Shown piece by piece: positions 24,884 through 34,937 of a stretch of 52,850 nucleotides of DNA. This DNA comes from JBBATK01 sp046297095 (GTDB taxonomy: Bacteria; Bacteroidota; Ignavibacteria; Kapaibacteriales; NICIL-2): the NCBI GenBank assembly GCA_046297095.1, contig JBKCNS010000017.1, positions 1-52,850 on the forward strand. The letters are read 5' to 3'. Positions within the stretch are counted from its first letter, which is position 1. Each line of letters opens with the position of its first letter. The translations under genes were made by a program, and so were the position numbers. Under the pieces are notes generated by a model. It was given only the letters and a program-made list of their open reading frames with translations, made no database searches and had not been told where the DNA came from.

Positions 24884-25843
24884 ATGTACGCAGGCATAGA
24901 CATAGGCGGAACTAATATCAAGTATGGTGTGGTGCACGCCGGCGGCGAGATGATTTACCAGCACACGCATCCTACCGATGCCACGCGCGGCAAAGACGCT
25001 ATGATTGCCGATATCGCGGGCGTGATTAAGAGTTTGCAAGAGCAGTTCCCAAAGCTTCTTTCCGTTGGTGTAGGTTTTCCATCAGTAGTAAATCCTCACG
25101 ACGGCTGCGTGTATTATCCGCCCAATCTTCCCGGATGGGAAGTTGTGCCATTGGTACAACTACTGCAGGAAGCTTCCTCTGTGCCCGTGGCAATTGACAA
25201 CGACGCAAACGTAGCTGCGCTTGCCGAGAGCGAAGCAGGCGCGGGCATGAACGCCTCGCATTTTCTTTATGTAACACTTGGCACCGGAGTGGGCGGCGGA
25301 ATAATTATCAATAAAAGAATTTATACAGGCGAGCGCGGCGGTGCCGGCGAGATAGGGCATATCATTGTTGATATGTATGACGAACCCACACCCGCTATGC
25401 AGGCAGGTGGCCGTTCGTATCGCGCGGGTACAATGGAGGAGCGCCTTGGGCGGCCGGGCTTGCTGGCATCTACCTTGCAATTGGTGAATGAATACCCGCA
25501 GTCTTCCTTGCATCGCTATGGCGCGGAGCTTGATGTAGAGGATATATCGCGGGAAGTGGAGCAGGGTGATGAATGCGCGTGCGAAGTGTTTCGCCGCGCC
25601 GGACATTTGCTTGGTCTTGGCATTGCCAGTATTCTGGCGGTGCTGGACATGCGCATTGTGGTGGTTGGTGGCGGCATTTCCAAATCGCATCCATTGTTCC
25701 TGGAGACCACTCGCGAAACTATTCGTCAGCGGGCGCTGCCCACCATAGCCGGAAAAGCAGAGATTCGCATGGCTCATTTCAGTTCCAATGCAGGAATTGT
25801 AGGTGCGGCGATGCTTGGCAAACACAAGCTGGAGTTGTTGTAA
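24884..25843 (+). CDS. ROK-family glucokinase-like kinase
   Basis: A 319-residue cytoplasmic ROK sugar kinase, probably making glucose-6-phosphate from imported glucose. Motifs: the N-terminal phosphate loop GIDIGGTNIKYGVV, NDANVAALAE with the catalytic Asp, GTGVGGGIIIN, GGAGEIGHIIVD with the substrate-site Glu and His, and VVVGGGISKSHPLF. The usual zinc-binding motif CxCGxxGCxE right after the GEIGH block is absent; instead the sequence reads GTMEERLGRPGLL. It lies 50 bp downstream of the GH31 gene and 111 bp before the permease, consistent with an operon. A role as regulator is unlikely, since there is no N-terminal helix-turn-helix. Confidence 0.9.
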   Translation: MYAGIDIGGTNIKYGVVHAGGEMIYQHTHPTDATRGKDAMIADIAGVIKSLQEQFPKLLSVGVGFPSVVNPHDGCVYYPPNLPGWEVVPLVQLLQEASSVPVAIDNDANVAALAESEAGAGMNASHFLYVTLGTGVGGGIIINKRIYTGERGGAGEIGHIIVDMYDEPTPAMQAGGRSYRAGTMEERLGRPGLLASTLQLVNEYPQSSLHRYGAELDVEDISREVEQGDECACEVFRRAGHLLGLGIASILAVLDMRIVVVGGGISKSHPLFLETTRETIRQRALPTIAGKAEIRMAHFSSNAGIVGAAMLGKHKLELL

Positions 25844-25954
25844 AAAAGTTCAATGAGAATGAATATCAAAGCGTGATGATCAGAGAGTTATGATCATTAT
25901 CAGCGAAGAGTACGTAAACGGGGACGGTCTTAACGAATACTACACAGGAGATTT

Positions 25955-27253
25955 ATGGCGCAGACAGCAATGCCAACATCATCGGCTTCGAGCAATGGCT
26001 CTGAGGGTACGAACTACACAGTGCCGCTGGCCACAATGGCCTCGCTCATGTTCATGATCGGGTTCATTACTTGCTTGAACGATATTCTGCTGCCGCACTT
26101 GAAGATCATTTTTGATTTGTCGTATGCGCAAGCGTCGCTTATTCAGCTTGCATTCTTCTTCGGATATTTCTTTGCAGCCATTCCCTCCGGAAAAATCATT
26201 TCGATGTTCGGGTATAAAAAAGGAACAGCCATAGGGCTATGTACTTCGGGTATTGGAGCGCTGATGTTTTTTCCCGCTGCTGCAATTCCTTCCTACGAGT
26301 TTTTCCTGGTAGCACTGTTCACCATGGCTGCAGGATTCGCTTTGCTGCAGGTGGCTATAAATCCCTATGTGGCTGTGCTCGGTAAAGCAGAAACGTCGTC
26401 AGCTAGGCTCGTATTGGTGCAAGCGTTTAATTCGGTTGGAACTTTTATTGCGCCCTACTTTGGTACGGTGCTGATCCTGGCCGGAGCAACACTGAGCGGT
26501 GAGCAATTGCGCGCTCTTGCCGCTCCCGAAGCCGCCATGTACAAAGCCCAGCAGGCCGCATCGGTGCAGATGCCGTACGTGGGATTAGCCATTGCGCTGT
26601 TGGTGCTTGGAGTTATTGTGCTTATGCTTCATTTGCCCTCGATTTCATCGGTGGAAGGTGAAGCCGAACGAAGCACCACCTATGGTCAGGCACTTAAGCA
26701 GCGGCATTTGGTACTTGGCGTAATTGGAATTTTTGCCTACGTGGGTGGCGAGGTTGCTATTGGAAGTTACCTTATCAATTTCTTGGGTCTGCCGGAGATT
26801 GCCGGTATGAAAGAAGCAGCCGCGGCTGCTTATGTGCCCTATTATTGGGGCGGTGCAATGGTGGGACGATTTATAGGATCGTTCTTGCTCACCCGCGTAA
26901 AACCGGGATTACTGCTTGCCGTGCAGGCAGGCCTTGCCTTTGCCCTGGTTGCTATTAGCGTGATGAGTTCGGGAAGCACTGCTATGTGGTCTGTGATACT
27001 GGTGGGGCTTATGAACTCCATTATGTTTGCCACGATTTTCACATTGGCGATTAAAGATTTGGGTGTGCTCACAAACAAGGGCGGCAGTTTGCTGAACATG
27101 GCAATTGTGGGCGGAGCAGTGGTGCCATACATTCAAGGACTTCTGGCGGACTCCATGGGTTTGCATCAGGCCTTCGTGATTCCCCTTGCGTGCTATGCAT
27201 ACATCGTGTATTACGGATTGAGCGGATCTAAAGTTCGCAGTGCAGGCGCATAA
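25955..27253 (+). CDS. Sugar MFS permease of the FucP/GluP (FHS) family
   Basis: A 432-residue inner-membrane transporter with about 12 hydrophobic segments. The N-terminal half shows FHS-family features: LMFMIGFITCLNDILLPHLK, FGYFFAAIPSGKIISMFGYKKG and GFALLQVAINPYVAVLG. Members import fucose, glucose/galactose or similar monosaccharides with protons. Between a GH31 glucosidase/glucokinase pair and SusCD, glucose is the most probable substrate. A Shine-Dalgarno sequence (AGGAG) precedes the ATG. The C-terminal end (SMGLHQAFVIPLACYAYIVYYG) is typical of the family. Confidence 0.92.
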   Translation: MAQTAMPTSSASSNGSEGTNYTVPLATMASLMFMIGFITCLNDILLPHLKIIFDLSYAQASLIQLAFFFGYFFAAIPSGKIISMFGYKKGTAIGLCTSGIGALMFFPAAAIPSYEFFLVALFTMAAGFALLQVAINPYVAVLGKAETSSARLVLVQAFNSVGTFIAPYFGTVLILAGATLSGEQLRALAAPEAAMYKAQQAASVQMPYVGLAIALLVLGVIVLMLHLPSISSVEGEAERSTTYGQALKQRHLVLGVIGIFAYVGGEVAIGSYLINFLGLPEIAGMKEAAAAAYVPYYWGGAMVGRFIGSFLLTRVKPGLLLAVQAGLAFALVAISVMSSGSTAMWSVILVGLMNSIMFATIFTLAIKDLGVLTNKGGSLLNMAIVGGAVVPYIQGLLADSMGLHQAFVIPLACYAYIVYYGLSGSKVRSAGA

Positions 27254-27373
27254 ATGGCGGTAGAGATGTTCGCATCAGAGCTGTTATTGCGAATACACAA
27301 CGACAACGAATATTGAATACGATAAGTAGTAAACGATTCACATTAATCATTCATCATTTATAAAGGGGAAGAC

Positions 27374-30300
27374 ATGATTCTTCGCTACTGTTGTATGGTG
27401 CTTCTTGCCGTGGCAATGGCAAGCACCGCGATGGCTCAGACCGGCCTGGTGGGAAAGGTCAGCGATGCATCCACGAAGAAGCCTTTGCGTGGAGTATCGG
27501 TGCGGGTAGATAAAACAACCCTTGGCGGTGTGACAAAAGCCGACGGAAGTTTTTCCGTGAAACTGTTGCAAGGCGGAAACTATACGCTGAGTATCACCTA
27601 CATGGGATACAAGAAAGCGCAGAAGAGCGTTACCGTGCAGAGCGATCAGACGGCTACCGTAAACATTGAATTAGATCCGGACCGCATGCTCCTGGAGGAA
27701 GTAGTGGTGGTAGGCTACGGTACCAAGCAAAAACGCGAGGTAACAGGAGCGTACACAACGGTAAAGGGTGATGAAGTTGTGAATACACCGAACCCCACCA
27801 TGGAAGCTTCCTTGCAGGGTAGGGTGTCCGGCGTTCAGATTACGCAAGCAAACGGTATGGCGGGAACAGCAGCCTCTGTACGGGTTCGCGGTGTAGGATC
27901 TATCACTGCTAATACCGAGCCGCTGTATGTGATCGACGGCGTGCCCATGACAACCGGAGACTTCAGCGCTCGTGATGCGGTGGCATCGAACACCAACGCG
28001 CTCTCGTTCCTGAATCCCAATGATATTGAGTCTATAGACATTCTTAAAGACGCTGCAGCAACCGCTATTTATGGTTCACGCGGAGCAAATGGTGTTGTGC
28101 TGATCACCACCAAGCGTGGTAAAGACGGATCGATGCAGGTGAGCGCCGGCCATTACAGCGGCTTCCTCAACGAAGCGAACAGATTGAAACTTGTGGATCG
28201 CGATACATGGATCAACATGTATTACGAAGCCCGCAAGAACGATGTCACCGACTCGCTTATGAAACTCTCTCGTTTCAGTGGTCAGGATTGGAACACTGTG
28301 TCGGCATTCATTGCCTCGAACGACACCATGACCAATTTGATCAACAACTCAAAACTTCCGCAGGGATTCACGCGGCAAACCGCAGCGAATACCAATTGGT
28401 TCGACCAGGTATTGCGCACCGGATCAACAAGCGAGAGTTATCTCAGCTTGAATGGTGGAACCAATGCCGTGCGATATTTCTTCAACACTACCTATCGCGA
28501 CGAGCAAGGATTTATCGTCGGCAACGATTACAACCGCTTCAGCAATCGTTTGTCCGTAGATGCAAAGCCCACATCGTGGTTTGACATGGGCGGCTCCATC
28601 AGTTTAACGCGCGAGCGTAACAACCGCGTGAACAGCGCGTGGTCCGGTGGCCTTGGAGCTGCGCAATCAAAGACATTGCCTATCTATCCCATCTACGATT
28701 CCACCGGCGCATACTGGCGGCCGGGTAGCGGGCTGAATCCTCTTGCCGAACTCGAGAACCGCCGCTTCATTGCTACAACATGGCGCACCGTGGCTAACGG
28801 TTATAGCCAGTTGAACCTAATGGATGGTTTGTATGTGCGCGGTACTGCAGGTTTTGATATCTACGATCTCACGGAAGATCGCTACAATCCGCCGGTGTTG
28901 ACGGCAGTACCTACCGCTGAACTTCGTAACGTTCGAGTATTCAATTGGACCACAAATGCCTTCGTGAATTACTCCGCACTAACAGGCGATGTTCACGATC
29001 TGAATATGACCGCCGGTATGGAGGTTCAGCGCTCCGATCGTCAGGATGTGGGAACCACCGGTGAGCGCTTTCCCAACACTTACTTCGAAACACCGCAGAA
29101 CGCAGCTATTCGAAATGGGTACACTTTCCGTACAGCATCGGGATTTCTCTCGTACTTCGGCCGCGTCAACTACAAGTTCTTGAACCGTTATTTATTCACT
29201 GCAACGATCCGCAGTGACGCATCTTCACGCTTCGGCGATAATCAACGATGGGGAACATTTCCGTCGGCTTCGGCTGCATGGATTTTCTCCAACGAAGATT
29301 TTATGAAAGACAACGGCATTTTGACCTTCGGTAAAATCCGCGCCAGCTACGGTATTTCCGGAAATGCTGCTATCGGTGATTTTACATGGCAGGGCACCTA
29401 TTCTGCCGGCTCCGATTACAACGGCCAGCCGGGTACACGCCCTTCGCAGTTACCTAATGCAGACCTAACATGGGAGACCTCGCAACAAACAGATATCGCG
29501 CTGGACTTCGGCTTGCTCAACGACCGCATCACAGGTTCGGTGAATTATTATCACCGATTGTCCAAAGACATGCTCCTGAACGAGCGCGTGCCTGCATCCT
29601 CCGGATTGCAAACTGTAATCCGAAACGTGGGTGAAATGTCCAACAGCGGTTGGGAGTTCAACGTGCGCAGCGTGAATGTGTCATCGCCCGAGTTTGAATG
29701 GACTACCGACTTCAACATCACGATGAACACGAACAAGATTATCTCGCTGGGAAGTATCACCAGCCCCGATGCTATCGATCTTGGTTTTGGTGAAACTCGC
29801 GTTGTGCCGGGATATCCTTTTGCTACTTACATGCTGGTGCGGTATTCAGGTGCGGATGCTAAGACGGGATTGCCTGTGTACATGAGACCGGTGATGCGAA
29901 ACTTCAACGAGAACGGCAGAGACACCATGGTTGCCATGAACGGCCTTCGCGGACGTCCGTTGGAGCTGGAGGAAGCTCGCGATACTTCGGGAAATCCTTT
30001 GGCATGGAATGCAAACTGGCGTGTGCCCACCGGCAAAAACTATCCCGATGCCTTTGGCGGTATCACCAACACCTTCCGCTACGCAGGATTTGATGTAAGC
30101 GTTCTGTTTACCTATCAAATCGGAAACTCCATTTACGACGACGCCGGCAAGCGCCTTGTGGGTAATATCTCGCAGGATGGTGGCTGGAATCAGATGACCA
30201 TTACCGAAGAGCGTTGGCAAAATCCGGGCGATCAAACCAACGTGGCGCGACTCACTCTAAAGGGTGCACGCGATATCAATACCGATCAGCATTTGTACAG

Positions 30301-30559
30301 CGCAGACTTCTTGCGCCTGCGGAATATGACAATAGGATACACGTTGCCCACGGCTACTTCCAACAGTTTGGGGCTTAATCGTCTGCGCGTGTACATGACA
30401 GCGCAGAACATTCTGACCTTCACCAACTTCCCGGGCTGGGATCCGGAAGTGGTGCGAGACCACACTACAGACCAGCAGCGCAATGGTAATCAGGGTGTTA
30501 CGTATTTAACGCCGCCGCAAGCGCGCTCGTTTATCTTCGGTGTAAATGTTGAACTTTAA
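27374..30559 (+). CDS. SusC/RagA-type TonB-dependent outer-membrane receptor
   Basis: 1061 residues, the normal SusC length. It has a signal peptide (cleaved after AMAQ), an N-terminal carboxypeptidase-like regulatory domain (LVGKVSDASTKKPLRGVSV), the SusC/TonB box region EEVVVVGYGTKQKREVTGAY, a plug domain (RVRGVGSITANTEPLYVIDGVP, AAATAIYGSRGANGVVLITTK) and a long beta-barrel ending SFIFGVNVEL. It forms the outer-membrane channel for oligosaccharides together with the SusD protein 20 bp downstream, energised by TonB. The start is preceded by AAAGGGG, a good ribosome-binding site. Substrate is inferred as maltooligosaccharide from the GH13/GH31 neighbours. Confidence 0.96.
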   Translation: MILRYCCMVLLAVAMASTAMAQTGLVGKVSDASTKKPLRGVSVRVDKTTLGGVTKADGSFSVKLLQGGNYTLSITYMGYKKAQKSVTVQSDQTATVNIELDPDRMLLEEVVVVGYGTKQKREVTGAYTTVKGDEVVNTPNPTMEASLQGRVSGVQITQANGMAGTAASVRVRGVGSITANTEPLYVIDGVPMTTGDFSARDAVASNTNALSFLNPNDIESIDILKDAAATAIYGSRGANGVVLITTKRGKDGSMQVSAGHYSGFLNEANRLKLVDRDTWINMYYEARKNDVTDSLMKLSRFSGQDWNTVSAFIASNDTMTNLINNSKLPQGFTRQTAANTNWFDQVLRTGSTSESYLSLNGGTNAVRYFFNTTYRDEQGFIVGNDYNRFSNRLSVDAKPTSWFDMGGSISLTRERNNRVNSAWSGGLGAAQSKTLPIYPIYDSTGAYWRPGSGLNPLAELENRRFIATTWRTVANGYSQLNLMDGLYVRGTAGFDIYDLTEDRYNPPVLTAVPTAELRNVRVFNWTTNAFVNYSALTGDVHDLNMTAGMEVQRSDRQDVGTTGERFPNTYFETPQNAAIRNGYTFRTASGFLSYFGRVNYKFLNRYLFTATIRSDASSRFGDNQRWGTFPSASAAWIFSNEDFMKDNGILTFGKIRASYGISGNAAIGDFTWQGTYSAGSDYNGQPGTRPSQLPNADLTWETSQQTDIALDFGLLNDRITGSVNYYHRLSKDMLLNERVPASSGLQTVIRNVGEMSNSGWEFNVRSVNVSSPEFEWTTDFNITMNTNKIISLGSITSPDAIDLGFGETRVVPGYPFATYMLVRYSGADAKTGLPVYMRPVMRNFNENGRDTMVAMNGLRGRPLELEEARDTSGNPLAWNANWRVPTGKNYPDAFGGITNTFRYAGFDVSVLFTYQIGNSIYDDAGKRLVGNISQDGGWNQMTITEERWQNPGDQTNVARLTLKGARDINTDQHLYSADFLRLRNMTIGYTLPTATSNSLGLNRLRVYMTAQNILTFTNFPGWDPEVVRDHTTDQQRNGNQGVTYLTPPQARSFIFGVNVEL

Positions 30560-30579
30560 TAACTAAACGCAACACAAGT

Positions 30580-31950
30580 ATGAAAAAGATATTTATCGTA
30601 AGTGCACTCTGTGGTGTGTTGGCGTGTATGCCGTTCATGCAGTCGTGCTCTGAAGTACTGGATGTAAAAAATGAGTCGGGGCTTTCCAATGAAGCTGCCA
30701 TCACCGATGCAAGCTCTGTGCGCAAGGTAATGGTGGGTGCATACAACCGCATGCAAGAAGTGCTTGGCCGTGCAAACCCGAGTTTGTTTGCCGAGACCTT
30801 TGCCGGCGATGTGGGATATACCGGCAGCGATTTCGGTTATCGTGAAATGTGGACGCAGAATATGTCCTTGTTCACCGGTCTTCCGGGCGCAACATGGCAG
30901 AACAGTTACGAGGCCATCAATACTGCGAACAATGTATTGGCAGCCATCGAGAAACTCACCGACATGGACGACAAAGAAAAAGACCGTATTCGTGGTGAGT
31001 GTTACTTCTTGCGCGGCGCATTGCACTTTGAAATGCTGCGCATGTGGGGGCATCAGCCGGGTGTTGGCGCTAACAAAACTCAGTACGGTGTGGTGATTCG
31101 CACCGAGCCCACTATTGGTGTAAGCGCTTCCATCAAGCAACGCTCCACAGTAACCGAGTGCTACGACTTTGTTATCGATGAATTGAAGAAAGCAGAAACG
31201 CTGTTGGCCGCGAACCCGCAAACAGAGCAGGGACGCGCTACATCGGCTATTGCCACAGCGTACCTGGCGCGTGTATACTTCCAAAAGAACGATCATGCCA
31301 ATGCCTATGCAGCCGCAGACAAGCTGGTAAAGAGCGGCGCCTATCAGTTGCAGAGCAATGTGTTCGACGTGCAGCGCAAGCCGTTTACCAAAGAAGCAGT
31401 GTTTCAGATTCCTGTTACAACGGCAAACAATACTTCGAATAGTCTAACCGGTATGTACCGCAAGTTCGGAACCTCGCTTCCGCAGTTTGTGCTCTCTAAC
31501 GATTTCGTTGCCTTCGCCGCAACCTTCCCGAGCACCGATAAGCGTCAGGCCTTCTTGAAGCCCGATGCATCCGGTAACTATACCGTGAAATTCGATACCA
31601 CCATCATGAACATCAACGTGATTCGCTATGCGGAGATCTTGTTCATTCGTGCCGAATCGGGATTGGAGACGGGTGTAAGCGAAGACGCGGTGCGCGCGGA
31701 TATCAATCAGATTCGTCAGCGTGCGGGAATCCCGGACCTGGATGCCTCGGTATCCGGAAAGCCGGCATTGCTTGCAGCTATTGATAATGAGCGCCACATG
31801 GAAATGGCATTCGAAGGCGACAGATTATGGTATTTGAAGCGGACTAAAGCATCGTCAATTCGAGGATTGCCGTGGGACAGCGATCAGATGCTCGCAAAAA
31901 TTCCGTCCAGCGAGATCAGCGGTAATCCAGGTATCATTCCGAATCCATAA
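30580..31950 (+). CDS. SusD/RagB-type outer-membrane glycan-binding lipoprotein
   Basis: 456 residues, a little shorter than many SusD proteins. A lipoprotein signal ends MPFMQSCSEVLD (Cys about 23), so the protein is anchored on the outer membrane and, in the known system, caps SusC. The N-terminal part has the TPR-like helices (NNVLAAIEKL, CYFLRGALHFEMLRMWG) and the C-terminal part the usual VIRYAEILFIRAESGLETG and INQIRQRAGIPDL blocks followed by ERHMEMAFEGDRLWYLKR, all standard SusD motifs. Gap to SusC is 20 bp, and the next gene follows after 81 bp. Confidence 0.95.
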   Translation: MKKIFIVSALCGVLACMPFMQSCSEVLDVKNESGLSNEAAITDASSVRKVMVGAYNRMQEVLGRANPSLFAETFAGDVGYTGSDFGYREMWTQNMSLFTGLPGATWQNSYEAINTANNVLAAIEKLTDMDDKEKDRIRGECYFLRGALHFEMLRMWGHQPGVGANKTQYGVVIRTEPTIGVSASIKQRSTVTECYDFVIDELKKAETLLAANPQTEQGRATSAIATAYLARVYFQKNDHANAYAAADKLVKSGAYQLQSNVFDVQRKPFTKEAVFQIPVTTANNTSNSLTGMYRKFGTSLPQFVLSNDFVAFAATFPSTDKRQAFLKPDASGNYTVKFDTTIMNINVIRYAEILFIRAESGLETGVSEDAVRADINQIRQRAGIPDLDASVSGKPALLAAIDNERHMEMAFEGDRLWYLKRTKASSIRGLPWDSDQMLAKIPSSEISGNPGIIPNP

Positions 31951-32031
31951 ATTGTAAAGCAAGTTCAACGGCGGTTCAAGGTTAACACGTTTGTGTATTT
32001 ATTTTCTCATTAACTCATTGGAGAGGTTCTC

Positions 32032-33303
32032 ATGAAAAAACTTCTACAGTTTGCCCTTGCGTTTCTTATAGGCGCGAGCGCGGTGATGGCCCAGCGGTCC
32101 ATCAACTATACATCCAAAGACGGCGGCCCTGCATACGCAGCGATCACCGTTACATCCATGACGGGTCTGTATATGAAAGATCAGCCCATCACCATTACCT
32201 ACGATGCGAACAAGGGATTCACGCCGGATGGCAAGAAGAATCTTGCGAGCGAGCAGTACATCTATATGCACTCCGGTGCAGGTACTGCTGCTACTTCGTT
32301 CTGGGAAGTATTCCCGAAGGGACAAGAGTGGGGCAAGGACAACAACATCGGAAAGTTGGAATCGGTATCACCGGGCGTTTTCTCCATCACCTTCAAGCCG
32401 TCTGAATTCTACACGGACAAGGGTGGTGCAGACTACACCGGAGATCTTCCTTCTATCGGTTGCGTGTTCCGTAATGCAGCCGGCGACGGCGAAGGCAAGA
32501 ACGATGGCGGCACCGACTTCTTTATCGTGTTCCCTTCATCTACACCCAAGCCTATTCCTTACACATCCAAAGATGGTGGCGCGCAGTATTCTGCCATCAC
32601 CGTTCTTGGTGCTGATGGTATGTACGATCAGAACATGCCTATCGGCATTGTGTACAATGCAAACCTTGGATTCACACCCGATGGTAAGAAGAACCTTGCC
32701 GGCGAAGAGTATGTCTACATGCACTCCGGTGCAGGCTCTGACGCTTCAAAGTTCTGGGAAATTTTCCCTACCGGTCAGGAGTGGGGCAAAGACAACAACG
32801 TAGGTAAGCTGGAGAAAGTTCAGCCGGGCGTATTCAGCGCTATCGTAACACCGTCGATGTTCTGGAATCAGAAGGACAACATGGCATATACCGGTCCTAT
32901 CGCATCATTTGGTTGCGTGTTCCGTAATGCTGCCGGCGATGGTGAAGGTAAGGCCGATGGCGGTTCCGATTTCTTTATCGTGTTCCCCACAGGTACAACA
33001 TCCGTGAAGGATGGCGAAGGTGTAACACACAACACCGGCGTAATTGCTCCGAATCCTGTTTCGGCTATCACAACCATCAACTACACCGTTCTCGACAAAC
33101 CGCAAATGATGAGTGTTGCTATCTATGATTTGCAAGGCAATCTGGTTCGCACACTTGTTAACGAGTTCCAACAACCTGGCAACCAGATTGTATTGTGGAA
33201 CTGCGACAACAACAGCGGTGAAATTGTTGCTAACGGCATGTACATGTATCGTATCTCATCGAACGGCTTCGTAACATCACGACCGATCGTTGTTCAACGA
33301 TAA
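32032..33303 (+). CDS. Secreted two-domain starch-binding-like protein with T9SS sorting domain
   Basis: 423 residues. After the signal peptide (cleaved after VMAQ) are two homologous Ig-like domains of about 150 residues (about 22-172 and 175-322). Each has NYTSKDGG/PYTSKDGG, YIYMHSGAG or YVYMHSGAG, FPKGQEWGKDNN and GCVFRNAAGDGEGK. The C-terminal ~85 residues (APNPVSAITTINYTV ... GMYMYRISSNG) form a T9SS type A sorting domain. The place after SusD is where SusE/SusF starch-binding proteins occur in Bacteroides, so it probably binds alpha-glucan on the cell surface; that is inference. A third copy of the domain is at the N-terminus of the GH13 enzyme. The start follows GGAGAGG. Confidence 0.85.
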   Translation: MKKLLQFALAFLIGASAVMAQRSINYTSKDGGPAYAAITVTSMTGLYMKDQPITITYDANKGFTPDGKKNLASEQYIYMHSGAGTAATSFWEVFPKGQEWGKDNNIGKLESVSPGVFSITFKPSEFYTDKGGADYTGDLPSIGCVFRNAAGDGEGKNDGGTDFFIVFPSSTPKPIPYTSKDGGAQYSAITVLGADGMYDQNMPIGIVYNANLGFTPDGKKNLAGEEYVYMHSGAGSDASKFWEIFPTGQEWGKDNNVGKLEKVQPGVFSAIVTPSMFWNQKDNMAYTGPIASFGCVFRNAAGDGEGKADGGSDFFIVFPTGTTSVKDGEGVTHNTGVIAPNPVSAITTINYTVLDKPQMMSVAIYDLQGNLVRTLVNEFQQPGNQIVLWNCDNNSGEIVANGMYMYRISSNGFVTSRPIVVQR

Positions 33304-33327
33304 TTCATGAGTGTTGAGTACAATCAT

Positions 33328-33365
33328 AGCATCCTCTTCTTCAGGGAAGAGGGTGCTTTTTTTTT
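33328..33365 (+). terminator. Rho-independent terminator after the SusCD operon
   Basis: AGCATCCTCTTC (33328-33339) pairs with GAAGAGGGTGCT (33346-33357), followed by a run of nine T. It separates the SusCD operon from the esterase/amylase unit. Confidence 0.9.
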
Positions 33366-33412
33366 CGGCACTTCGCGTTGCTATTGATGCCGAAACGTCA
33401 GTGTAGTGATTC

Positions 33413-33420
33413 AACTTTTG
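33413..33420 (+). promoter_or_regulatory. Weak -7 candidate for the esterase gene
   Basis: AACTTTTG fits TAnnTTTG with one mismatch. It lies between the terminator and the ATG at 33464, where a promoter would be needed. Confidence 0.25.
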
Positions 33421-33463
33421 TACCTGTAATTGCACGGTTTTTTTTATCTCTTGGAATCCCTCG

Positions 33464-34906
33464 ATGCGCTCTCTACTGATCCTTCTAGCTCTCTGTTGTT
33501 CGCTTGAGGCATTCACTAGTTGCCTTCAGGCACAGTCGCTGCGCGAGTTTGTGCAGCGTGTGGAGCAGTTGCCTGCCGGTTCCCGCGCAGCAGTTACGGA
33601 CAGTTTCCTTTTGGCGCAGAAGCGCTTCCCGCCGGTAGAGGATACTACTGCATTGTTTCTCTATCAGGGTACAGCGAACGTGGTAACGGTGGCCGGAGAT
33701 CACACCGGTTGGGCTCAGCGTGATACCATGAAGAGTATTGCCGGTACATCGTTATGGTATTGCTTCAAGACCTTCCCTCGTGATGCACGCCTGGACTACA
33801 AGTATGTTGTGAATGGCAGTAATTGGTTGCTCGATAGCAAGAACTCTAAACAAGTTTCCGGTGGCTTTGGTCCGAACTCCAGTTTGGAAATGCCCGACTA
33901 CAGCGCTCCCACAGAGATTACTCCACGCAGTACCGTGGCCAAAGGTCGTTTTATCGATACGAGCTTTGGCGGTGGTACTATTGCAAAGCGTACGGTGCGC
34001 ATCTATCTCCCTCCGGGATTTGAGATGTCGTCGGCGCGATTCCCCGTTGTGCTTTTTCACGACGGACTTGACTACTGGAATCTGGGAAGTGTGGGTACTA
34101 TCATCGACAATCTTATTGCCGACAAAAAGATTATGCCGCTTATCGCTGTGTTTGTACCGGCGCAGGACAGAGTGGCCGAGTATCGCACCACCAAGCGCGA
34201 TGCGTACATGAGTTTTATCTGTGACACTATTCTGGGCTATGTGCAGCGGCGATATCCCGTGATTAATGATGCGCGATACCGGGCAGTGATCGGTGCCAGC
34301 GACGGCGGTCATTGCGCGCTCTATCAAGGTGTGATGCGCCCCGATGTGTTTGCAAACATTGGCGCTCAATCAAGCAATGTGACGAACCTGATTACCGACA
34401 GACTTAAAGCTGATCCGCGATTGAGTTCAAACTTTTATTTGGATATAGGCATGTACGACATTGCGCAGCTCATACCATTGGTGCGCAATCTTCGGTCACT
34501 GCTTACCACGCAGAACTATCCCTATGATTATCTGGAAGTGAATGAAGGTCATAGCTGGGGCAACTGGCGAGCGCGGGTGGGAAGAATCCTCACGCGCTTT
34601 TTCCCCCTGGAGTCTGCCGGCGCGCAAAGCGAGCCGGAAGGCGCCGCGCCTGCGCCAACTCTCAAGGTAATGCCAATGCCTTTGGGTGCCAAGCAACGGC
34701 TCCTGGTCCAAACGTCTATCAAGGGCAATGTTCGTCTGCGCCTTTTGGATATTGCAGGGCGTTCATTCAGCCTTGGTCAACACACAAGCGATGGCGAAAG
34801 CAGCATTGAAGTGCGGTTGCCGGCAGAAGCAGTAAACGGTATGTACACATTGACTATATCGACTGATAGCGAGTATGCATCTGCGCCTCTGATTATCGCG
34901 CCGTGA
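33464..34906 (+). CDS. Secreted esterase (enterochelin-esterase-like) with CBM48-like and T9SS domains
   Basis: 480 residues. After the signal peptide, residues about 65-140 resemble a CBM48/E-set glycan-binding module (TVAGDHTGWAQRDTM, LDYKYVVNGSNWLLD). A putative-esterase alpha/beta hydrolase follows (about 155-380): RTVRIYLPPGFE, PVVLFHDGLDYWN, the nucleophile elbow VIGASDGGHCALYQG (Ser about 278) and the catalytic His in VNEGHSWGNWR. The tail (MPMPLGAKQRLLVQT ... VNGMYTLTIST) is a T9SS-type sorting domain. Such enzymes cleave acyl esters; with an attached starch-type module, a decorated glucan is a possible substrate, but unproven. It lies 130 bp before the GH13 gene on the same strand. 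Confidence 0.85.
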   Translation: MRSLLILLALCCSLEAFTSCLQAQSLREFVQRVEQLPAGSRAAVTDSFLLAQKRFPPVEDTTALFLYQGTANVVTVAGDHTGWAQRDTMKSIAGTSLWYCFKTFPRDARLDYKYVVNGSNWLLDSKNSKQVSGGFGPNSSLEMPDYSAPTEITPRSTVAKGRFIDTSFGGGTIAKRTVRIYLPPGFEMSSARFPVVLFHDGLDYWNLGSVGTIIDNLIADKKIMPLIAVFVPAQDRVAEYRTTKRDAYMSFICDTILGYVQRRYPVINDARYRAVIGASDGGHCALYQGVMRPDVFANIGAQSSNVTNLITDRLKADPRLSSNFYLDIGMYDIAQLIPLVRNLRSLLTTQNYPYDYLEVNEGHSWGNWRARVGRILTRFFPLESAGAQSEPEGAAPAPTLKVMPMPLGAKQRLLVQTSIKGNVRLRLLDIAGRSFSLGQHTSDGESSIEVRLPAEAVNGMYTLTISTDSEYASAPLIIAP

Positions 34907-34937
34907 TTCGGCAGATGTCCTTAGACAATGAACAACA

